From a virus: DNA of 31,185 nucleotides. The stretch is from the IMG/VR virus record IMGVR_UViG_3300042542_001171, positions 1 to 31,185 of that record; one strand, given 5' to 3'. The notes below the pieces were generated by a model. It was not told the origin of the DNA and made no database searches. It saw only the letters and a program-made list of their open reading frames with translations. A program made the position numbers and the translations under genes. Positions within the stretch are counted from its first letter, which is position 1. Every line of letters starts with the position of its first letter. Below, one piece after another: positions 12,816-18,780 of the stretch.

Positions 12816-13489
12816 CGGGTGATCTTCTTCTTCAGAGCTGCGTAGGCTTCGCTTTCGATGTAGTTCTTGTAAGCCAGGGCGTCAAATGAGTAGATTTCCT
12901 GCGCGTTTACCGCTTTGTATCCTTCATCCCATTCGGCCTTGCCTGCTACCGGGTGCATGTGCTCTACGATCACGTCGTCCAGATAAGTTAATGCGCCCAG
13001 ATCTTCTCCGAGCTTCTTCCAGAAATTGTCTAGATATAGGTGCTTCATCTTTGGCGGAACCATTCCGTCTAACGCCTTTACGATGTCGCTGGTCATCGCG
13101 ATCATCGTGGGCAGTCGTTGCCCCTGTAGTAGGTCGTTGCCGTAGGCCATTGACGGCCGCCGTTGCATTGCCGCTATCAGCTGCGCATCCCACCCGGCTG
13201 TGCGTGGGCGATGGTCGTCGCCCAGGAAGGCGAAATACTGGTATTGATTTTGCTTTACGATCGCAGCTGCTGCCTTGTTTATTGGGTAGGCCATTCCCCT
13301 TGTTTCGTTCTCGATCGTGATGCAGCGCTCTGCGCCTACTTCGTATTCGTACTGGTCATGCTCTGGGTCATTGGCATCGATTACGAATAAAAGGTCGCTG
13401 GCTGTGGAGAGTTCTTCGTGGACGGCTAGTAGCTGTGCTGCGCTCATTGGGCGACCGCGAGTCGGAACGAGGATGATCATTGGATTCAT
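12812..13489 (-). CDS. glycosyltransferase family 2-like protein
   Basis: 225 residues from the ATG at 13489, fixed by ATGA overlap; a longer open frame is out of context. N-terminus MIILVPTRGRPMSAAQLL is the classical start of a GT-A fold. LFVIDANDPEHDQY and FLGDDHRPRTAGWD hold the nucleotide-binding and metal-binding acidic residues. DDVIVEHMHP near the C-terminus is typical of family 2-like transferases. With the following transferase and epimerase it forms a sugar cassette at the end of the late operon. Confidence 0.8.
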   Translation of the reverse strand: MNPMIILVPTRGRPMSAAQLLAVHEELSTASDLLFVIDANDPEHDQYEYEVGAERCITIENETRGMAYPINKAAAAIVKQNQYQYFAFLGDDHRPRTAGWDAQLIAAMQRRPSMAYGNDLLQGQRLPTMIAMTSDIVKALDGMVPPKMKHLYLDNFWKKLGEDLGALTYLDDVIVEHMHPVAGKAEWDEGYKAVNAQEIYSFDALAYKNYIESEAYAALKKKITR

Positions 13490-13755
13490 TCCTGGCTCCA
13501 AGTTGCCAATTCGCCGGCTATCGCTGCGTAGGCGGCTAGATCTATGAACGAATCTTCTGTCTGGGTTTCCATCAGGCGTGCGACTTTTACCAGGGCCATG
13601 CAGATCGCTACTTGCTCTGGTGCTATCTCTGTTTCCAGGTATGTCGTCCAAAGTGCTGCTATCCGGCAGTGATTGGTTCTCGGATCCCCGTATGTCTTCT
13701 GGCGATCGGTGGCGGTGAGTCTTGCTGCTTCTTTAAGAATATCCCCCCGATTCAT
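13486..13755 (-). CDS. DUF6378-like protein
   Basis: 89 residues. DRQKTYGDPRTNHCRIAALW, then EQVAICMALVKVARL and DSFIDLAAYAAIAGEL match the pattern of the DUF6378 family found in many phages. The helical fold with conserved acidic and Asn/His residues recalls MazG-like nucleotide pyrophosphohydrolases, but catalysis is not established. It lies between the lysis genes and the sugar cassette. Confidence 0.7.
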   Translation of the reverse strand: MNRGDILKEAARLTATDRQKTYGDPRTNHCRIAALWTTYLETEIAPEQVAICMALVKVARLMETQTEDSFIDLAAYAAIAGELATWSQE

Positions 13756-13758
13756 AAA

Positions 13759-13953
13759 TTATTTCGCTCCGCGTCCGAACTCGCTGGACTTGCCGTCAAG
13801 TGCCTTTAGCACTGGCCCGGCGATGGCTGCCAATCCTGCTGCCAGGTAGTTCTTTAGCGGCTGGTTTGGGCTGGCCAGATATAGAGCTGCTACGGCTGCT
13901 GCTGCTGCTCGTAGGTAGGTCTTTCCGATTGCTTCTAGCTTTGCTCTGTTCAT
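13759..13953 (-). CDS. holin-like small membrane protein
   Basis: 64 residues. A basic start (MNRAKLEAIGKTYLR) leads into one hydrophobic segment AAAAAVAALYLA and, after a short loop (SPNQPLKN), a second (YLAAGLAAIAGPVLKAL). The C-terminus is polar and basic. Two spans, small size and ATGA coupling to the endolysin support a holin. AAGGAG lies upstream of the ATG. The Ala-rich spans are weakly hydrophobic, so this is a context-based call. Confidence 0.6.
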   Translation of the reverse strand: MNRAKLEAIGKTYLRAAAAAVAALYLASPNQPLKNYLAAGLAAIAGPVLKALDGKSSEFGRGAK

Positions 13954-14453
13954 TCTGTCTCCTTAAAAGTAGGCTTGCCGAAGCCGACAATGGCGACCGC
14001 CAATGATGGCTTTAACTTGCCTCGGTTCTTTGCCTTGTACGCTCTGATCTTACGGCATACTTCGCCGCCATTGCGTTGATCGCCCTTCTTATCAGGTGCG
14101 GTGTTTCCTTCAATAGTCGTTACTGTGCCGTCTTGATTGTCCTTGACGACGATCCCGACGTGGCTGATTCTGTCTAACGCGTCGCCTGGGAAGTCGAAGA
14201 ACACGATGTCGCCTGGCTCTGGCGTTGCCACAGCTGCGTCTTGCCACTTCTTCTTGTCCATAAAGGCGACCGCCCCTGCCGGGGTGTAGGTGCAATTCGG
14301 AATCTTCACGCCTGCCTGCTTTGCCACCCAGTTCACAAATGCTCCACACCAGGGGACGTTTGCCTTCTGGTATTTTGTGTGATTTTCGGCTGGCCCTTCG
14401 ATGTATCCGATCTCAGCTGTTGCGATCGCGATCATCTGCTCTCTTTGGCTCAT
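13950..14453 (-). CDS. CHAP-domain endolysin
   Basis: 167 residues with the CHAP (amidohydrolase/peptidase) layout: catalytic C36 in VPWCGAFVNW, H98 in RISHVGIV and E115 in TTIEGNT. The domain cleaves amide bonds in peptidoglycan. No separate cell-wall-binding domain is obvious; the C-terminal 35 residues are basic (KIRAYKAKNRGKLKP) and may bind wall polymers. It lies between two membrane-protein genes and is coupled to both by ATGA, forming the lysis cassette. Confidence 0.9.
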   Translation of the reverse strand: MSQREQMIAIATAEIGYIEGPAENHTKYQKANVPWCGAFVNWVAKQAGVKIPNCTYTPAGAVAFMDKKKWQDAAVATPEPGDIVFFDFPGDALDRISHVGIVVKDNQDGTVTTIEGNTAPDKKGDQRNGGEVCRKIRAYKAKNRGKLKPSLAVAIVGFGKPTFKETE

Positions 14454-14668
14454 TTCCTGCCCCCTCTAGGTTTGTTATTTTCTAGCAAAAGGCTGTATAT
14501 GTCGTCGACTCTGTTTTCTACTCTGGTCATGCGGTCGTTCATGGAGCTGCCGCCGTTTGGCTTTAATTCTGCCAGGTAGTGCTTTACGAGCCATCTGGTC
14601 ATTGCTGCGAATGCGCCGGCAATCGTAAGTATGGAAACGATCAGGGCTGCGTAGTCCTGCGCGGTCAT
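14450..14668 (-). CDS. holin/antiholin-like membrane protein with coiled coil
   Basis: 72 residues. One span at about 7-28 (YAALIVSILTIAGAFAAMT) is followed by a basic stretch and a coiled-coil-like segment (MNDRMTRVENRVDDIYSLLL), ending in basic residues. Single-span proteins with this tail accompany endolysins in many actinobacteriophages and act as holin or holin partner. ATGA overlaps at both ends tie it to the lysis operon. Confidence 0.65.
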   Translation of the reverse strand: MTAQDYAALIVSILTIAGAFAAMTRWLVKHYLAELKPNGGSSMNDRMTRVENRVDDIYSLLLENNKPRGGRK

Positions 14669-14919
14669 TTTCCAACCGCCATCACTTGCATCGTGACGGT
14701 TCCTGAGCTGGTGATCGCCCAGATTCCGTTTGCCTTATTCTCAATAGTGATCTTGTCGCCGTTATCCATGCGGTATCCGGTGCTGCTAGTTACGTTTGAA
14801 TCGCCCAGATAGCATGTGCCGCTTGAGCTGTGTAAATAGACCATCTCTGCATCAGGGGTTGCGTCAACGAGCGCTGTTGCTGTCGTTCCCACTGTTACTT
14901 GGCGTGTGCTGATTCCCAT
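14665..14919 (-). CDS. small beta-rich structural protein
   Basis: 84 residues, starting MGISTRQVTVGTTATALVDA. It alternates short strands (MVYLHSSSGTCYLGDSNV, GDKITIENKANGIWAIT, TVTMQVMAVG), typical of a small virion beta barrel. GGAGAG lies upstream of the ATG. Position between appendage proteins and lysis genes suggests a tail-tip or fibre accessory part; not recognised beyond that. Confidence 0.55.
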   Translation of the reverse strand: MGISTRQVTVGTTATALVDATPDAEMVYLHSSSGTCYLGDSNVTSSTGYRMDNGDKITIENKANGIWAITSSGTVTMQVMAVGK

Positions 14920-14938
14920 CGATCTCTCCTGGTTTATT

Positions 14939-15025
14939 TTAGATTATTGATGCTTCTGCTTCGTCGACGGCATCGTCTATTGTCCTGGTTGGTTCCCTGG
15001 TGCAATTGCCATCGGCGTAGGTCAT
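14939..15025 (-). CDS. 28-residue micro-gene
   Basis: Reads MTYADGNCTREP and ends DEAEASII. Its ATG overlaps the upstream TAA by one base (TAATG), and it fills most of a 105-base gap. The acidic helix in the C-terminal half looks protein-like. The unexplained function and small size leave room for chance. Confidence 0.45.
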   Translation of the reverse strand: MTYADGNCTREPTRTIDDAVDEAEASII

Positions 15026-15252
15026 TATTTTGTTAGAGCTGCGATCTCTTCGGCTGATAGTCCGAGCTTTGCCAATTTAGCCTGCGCCGATGCCTTTGCA
15101 TCTGCCGCTGCCTGCTCCGCTGCTTCACGTTCGGCTTGGGCAGTTGCTGCGGCGATGGCATCTAGCTCGCGCTGTGCGATTTCTTCCGCAGTTAGCGGAA
15201 CCTCGGTGACTTCGCCTGTTGCGCAGTTTACTTCGATTTTGATGTCTGACAT
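15025..15252 (-). CDS. small phage tail-region protein with Ala-rich helix
   Basis: 75 residues from the ATG at 15252; AAGGAG lies six bases upstream and an open frame upstream lacks such a signal. The N-terminus MSDIKIEVNCATGEVTEVPL is a beta strand pair followed by LTAEEIAQRE, then a long Ala/Glu-rich helix and GLSAEEIAALTK. This small protein type commonly follows tail fibre genes in phages and may be a fibre chaperone or fibre tip component. Function inferred from context. Confidence 0.6.
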   Translation of the reverse strand: MSDIKIEVNCATGEVTEVPLTAEEIAQRELDAIAAATAQAEREAAEQAAADAKASAQAKLAKLGLSAEEIAALTK

Positions 15253-15262
15253 TTGTTGCTCC

Positions 15263-15775
15263 TTATGCGTTTGAGATTCCGTAGAGGGTGAAGGTTGAGT
15301 ATTGGACAAAGTTTCCACCTGTTGAAAATGTCAATGAAGTAATTGCTGAGGTACTTGACCAAAGACCAGCAGAGATTCCTTGATAAATAGTTGAGGCATT
15401 ATTTTGATTAGCACCATCAGCACTTAAAGATTTGTTATATGATGATGAAGCATAATTTGTAATGTATATTTCACCATTTCCAAAAGTGCTTGCTGTTGCG
15501 GCAGAACCAGGAATATAAAACAAATGATTGTATCCAAATGCTGCTTGCGTGTAACTAATTGCGCCGCCACCAGCATCGCCAAGCCATCTTAAAGTGTAGT
15601 TAGTTGATAACCCATTTGGTGCAATTACTAATCCAGCAAAAGCGGCACCTGAATCTGATCTTGCAGAAACTTTAACTACTAAATCAGTATAAGTGGCAGG
15701 GATGCTTGAAAAAGTAACGGTGGCAGCGCCACCAGAACCAACAGTATTAGAAGCAATCTTTGTATATGTAGGCAT
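15263..15775 (-). CDS. tail appendage/adhesin protein, paralogue 3
   Basis: 170 residues. Shares with the next two upstream genes the start TKIASNTVGSGGA, the block TVTFSSIPATYTDLVV, a central Gly/Asn/Ser-rich variable part, and the end WSSTSAITSLTF...STFTLYGI. These features suggest a beta-sandwich exposed on the tail tip, a likely receptor-binding or carbohydrate-binding unit. Base composition is markedly AT-rich relative to neighbours. Coupled to the upstream paralogue by a shared base. Confidence 0.7.
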   Translation of the reverse strand: MPTYTKIASNTVGSGGAATVTFSSIPATYTDLVVKVSARSDSGAAFAGLVIAPNGLSTNYTLRWLGDAGGGAISYTQAAFGYNHLFYIPGSAATASTFGNGEIYITNYASSSYNKSLSADGANQNNASTIYQGISAGLWSSTSAITSLTFSTGGNFVQYSTFTLYGISNA

Positions 15776-16278
15776 TATGCCGCCTTAATTCCGTAGAGGG
15801 TAAATACTGAACCTATGCTAAATGTGGCAGATGAATCTAAACCAATTTGAATTGTATTTATAGCTGAAGTGCTACGCCATAACCCAAAAGTAAGATTAGT
15901 TTCTAAAGATCCAGAAGTTCCTCTTATACTAAAATTTTTATTCGTAGTTGTATTTGAATAATTCATAAAGTTCATTATGACAAATTGCGAAATATTTGAT
16001 AAAGAATTGAGAAAATCCCAATAAACTTTAGTTTGATTAGCCCCTCGACCAGAGCCAGCGCTTGTTCCATTTCCGGATAAAACAGTCCAAGAATAATTTG
16101 ATCCAGTATCAATAGAACCGTTTCCAACCCTCACCCAACCATCAGTCGTTGCAGATATGCCACTAATTGCACCTACAATAACTAAATCTGTATAAGTGTT
16201 GGCTATGCTTGAAAATGTAATTGTGTTGGCACCCGAACTAAGGGTATTAGTTGCAATCTTGTCATAAGTAGTTGGCAT
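15775..16278 (-). CDS. tail appendage/adhesin protein, paralogue 2
   Basis: 167 residues with the same frame: YDKIATNTLSSGANTITFSS, TYTDLVIVG, a variable middle (SNYSWTVLSGNGTSAG), then LWRSTSAINTIQIGL and SVFTLYGIKAA. Its middle differs from the other copies, while both ends are conserved, as expected for adhesins with a fixed fold and a changing binding face. Segments within it have about 25% GC. An AAGGG-type Shine-Dalgarno precedes the ATG. Confidence 0.7.
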   Translation of the reverse strand: MPTTYDKIATNTLSSGANTITFSSIANTYTDLVIVGAISGISATTDGWVRVGNGSIDTGSNYSWTVLSGNGTSAGSGRGANQTKVYWDFLNSLSNISQFVIMNFMNYSNTTTNKNFSIRGTSGSLETNLTFGLWRSTSAINTIQIGLDSSATFSIGSVFTLYGIKAA

Positions 16279-16280
16279 CT

Positions 16281-16808
16281 TTAACCCTTAATTCCATAAA
16301 GTGCGGCTGATGTGTATTGAGTAAAAGTTGCATTTAATACAATTGAGTTAATTGCTGCTGTGTTACGCCAATTGCCTGAGCTAAACCATACATATCCGCT
16401 GCCATTGTAATCAACACCAATAAAAGAACGATTAGTTTTATATTTATTGGTGTTTGCATAGTCAAGAATGTCAATAATTGAAACTGCTGCCTGAGTTGAA
16501 CCAGTCAAAGATGCAAACACGCTTGTTTGGTTTGCCGCACCTAAAACGCCAACGGCTGCGCCTGTTCCGTATAAGTCGTGAAATGAATAATTTGAACCAC
16601 TATCGGAGTTGTATCTCATTGCGACTGTTCCGTTATCGCTACTGTTTCTGCTAAATAAACGAATCTGCAAATGCTGATAGGTGCTAGGAATTGAACTAAA
16701 AGTTATGCTTGATGCGCCACCTGCGCCAATGGTAGTTGTCGCAATGCTTTGATAGTCCCCTACAAGAGTGCCCGAAATGCTAGAGGCGATGATTCCTAAG
16801 TTTGGCAT
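16281..16808 (-). CDS. tail appendage/adhesin protein, paralogue 1
   Basis: 175 residues. It has an added N-terminal stretch (MPNLGIIASSISGTLVGD) before the common block YQSIATTTIGAGGASSITF, SSIPSTYQHLQIRLFSR, and ends NWRNTAAINSIVLN...ALYGIKG. The extra N-terminus could anchor it to the upstream fibre protein. It is first in translation order of the three copies. Coupled to the fibre gene by a shared base at 16808. Confidence 0.7.
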   Translation of the reverse strand: MPNLGIIASSISGTLVGDYQSIATTTIGAGGASSITFSSIPSTYQHLQIRLFSRNSSDNGTVAMRYNSDSGSNYSFHDLYGTGAAVGVLGAANQTSVFASLTGSTQAAVSIIDILDYANTNKYKTNRSFIGVDYNGSGYVWFSSGNWRNTAAINSIVLNATFTQYTSAALYGIKG

Positions 16809-17509
16809 TAGGCAATATCACCTGTCACCAGCCAGGTATCGGTTGCGATCTTAATACAAGAAGCAACCGAATTGACCACTCGAAGTTTCGGCGCTGTGCT
16901 GGTTGCGCCGGTGCTGAGCACTGTTGTCGTTCCGCTTGTTACTGCGTTAATCGTTGGTTGTCCTGCGCCGGTGATCCAGGCGACGTTTATCTGCGTTCCA
17001 ACAGGGTAGGCAACCGATGCGTTTGTTGGAATTGAGAGCGTTTGCGCCGAGGCGTTATTCGATGTTACTAGCTTGCCGTTATCAGCTAGAACGAAAGTGT
17101 AGGTCGTTGATGTATTTGCGTTGATGCCGAGATTGATCAATGGCGAAGTCAAAGTCTTATTGGTTAGCGTTTGGGCAGTTGTCAGATCTGCTGTTGTTGC
17201 GGTATCGATTGAAAGGGTCACGGTTCCCGATGTGCCGCCACCGCTTAATCCTGTGCCGGCTGTTACTCCGGTGATGTCGCCTGGGTTGGATGCTGATTGC
17301 CACGCTGCGCCGTCGTAGTATTCGAATGCGTTGGTATCGGCCAGGTATGAGAACATTCCTTCGACTACGACTCCGCTAAGAGCTGCGGTTCTTGCTGCGC
17401 TGCTCGCAAAGAACATGATTGTCTGGTTTTGCAGGTTGTACTGCACTTGAGCTGCTGTTAGCACGTCGCCTGTGGCGAATGCTTTGTATCCGGCGTTTGC
17501 TGTTGGCAT
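16808..17509 (-). CDS. tail fibre protein
   Basis: 233 residues. The N-terminus (ANAGYKAFATGDVLTAAQVQ) is typical of tail-attached fibres. DITGVTAGTGLSGGGTSG and LTTAQTLTNKTLTSPLINLG are low-complexity beta-repeat motifs common in fibre shafts. The C-terminal part is beta-rich, with AYPVGTQINVAW. AAGGAGAACC precedes the ATG. Likely a trimeric fibre linking the baseplate protein upstream to the appendage proteins. Confidence 0.8.
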   Translation of the reverse strand: MPTANAGYKAFATGDVLTAAQVQYNLQNQTIMFFASSAARTAALSGVVVEGMFSYLADTNAFEYYDGAAWQSASNPGDITGVTAGTGLSGGGTSGTVTLSIDTATTADLTTAQTLTNKTLTSPLINLGINANTSTTYTFVLADNGKLVTSNNASAQTLSIPTNASVAYPVGTQINVAWITGAGQPTINAVTSGTTTVLSTGATSTAPKLRVVNSVASCIKIATDTWLVTGDIA

Positions 17510-17517
17510 GGTTCTCC

Positions 17518-18780
17518 TTAGTAGCTCAGGATTCCTGAGTCTAGCAGTCCTTGTAAATTAGAATCTAAAATAAAGGCTTGAATGATTGGCTCGGAAGTTA
17601 GCAGCTTCGTTTGCCATGTTTGTGGGGTTATGTCGTGCTGTATTCCTTGTACGAATAGTTCTCTGGTCATTGCGGATCCGCCGGGGGCGGTTTTGGTTAT
17701 ATTTACCAGCCCAAATATGTCAAGGCTTAACCCTGCGTCTATTCTTGCTGGCTCTGTTGCTTCCATTAAGTTCAGAGTCATCGAGTCGATGCGTATCGTG
17801 GCATTCTCTCGCGATCCTAGAATCATGCTTGCCTGGCTCAACGCTTCATCGTCGGTTTGTACGAGGATTCCTTCTCGCTTTCCAGAATGGATGAAGAAGG
17901 TTTCGATGCTGCTTGTCGATTGAACATTCTGCGCAACGCCGTTTAGTCTCGTCACTGTCACATCGTTCAGAATGAGTGTGTCGTCGAAGGCGAAGTCGAT
18001 GCCCTGGTAGGAGATTCCTGTGCCGGTATCGCTAAACACTACTGGCGTTGCGTCTGCCTTCTTGCTTACTGTGTCGCGTGATAGGAATGTCGCGTTGCCT
18101 TCTGGGTCTAGGTAGAAGCCGCCAAATTCGCTGTTCTCAACCGTTTGTATAGCTGTGAGCAGGTCGCGCTCGGTTCCTGGATCTGCCTGCATCTGGCTGT
18201 TTCCGGCATTGATCACTCGTTGCGAATTGGGCCATGAAGCCACGTCAAGTAGGTTTTCGATTCTGGCTCCGCTTAGCTGCCCTGCACTGGTTCCTGCGAC
18301 TGTGGATATGCCCACGCTGTTTAGCAATCGGAATCCGTCCACGCAGGACAGAGTCACTGTTGATATCTCTTCTGCGCCAAGAACGAATCCGGTGTCGTAG
18401 GAAATGATGTAGCCAGAATAAAGGTAGTACTGCTGCGTTCCTGTGCCGTCGTCGTAGTCTGCCCAGACTCTTATTTTGCGCAGCGGTAGCAGTTTGCCGT
18501 AGTAGGGCGATGCGGTATTGAGTGGATTCCAGTCGCCTGTCGTATCTTCCAATACGATCGTTGCTGATCCTGCTTCAAATTTGTTGAGGATTCGGTTTCG
18601 ACCGCGTCGTATGCTCACTCGTAGCGCGATGTCTGATACGTCAACGGTGTCTGCTGGCACGTCCGCCAGGATTCCGAATCCGAGGCGTCCTGAAACGGTG
18701 TCGTCTAGTACGAGTGGGTTGCCGAATGCCGGGCCGTTTGCAAAGTCAACGCTTACTCCGAGATGTGGCGTTCCTGGCAT
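17518..18780 (-). CDS. minor tail (baseplate hub-like) protein
   Basis: 420 residues. It follows the tape measure gene, the place of distal tail and hub proteins in siphoviruses. Beta-rich throughout, with ATIVLEDTTGDWNPLN near residue 72, IRVWADYDDG, a YSGYI motif and a central region (ENSEFGGFYLDPEGNATFLS) of the type found in actinobacteriophage minor tail proteins. Probably forms the tail tip or part of the adsorption device. Start overlaps the tape measure stop (TAATG). Confidence 0.75.
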   Translation of the reverse strand: MPGTPHLGVSVDFANGPAFGNPLVLDDTVSGRLGFGILADVPADTVDVSDIALRVSIRRGRNRILNKFEAGSATIVLEDTTGDWNPLNTASPYYGKLLPLRKIRVWADYDDGTGTQQYYLYSGYIISYDTGFVLGAEEISTVTLSCVDGFRLLNSVGISTVAGTSAGQLSGARIENLLDVASWPNSQRVINAGNSQMQADPGTERDLLTAIQTVENSEFGGFYLDPEGNATFLSRDTVSKKADATPVVFSDTGTGISYQGIDFAFDDTLILNDVTVTRLNGVAQNVQSTSSIETFFIHSGKREGILVQTDDEALSQASMILGSRENATIRIDSMTLNLMEATEPARIDAGLSLDIFGLVNITKTAPGGSAMTRELFVQGIQHDITPQTWQTKLLTSEPIIQAFILDSNLQGLLDSGILSY

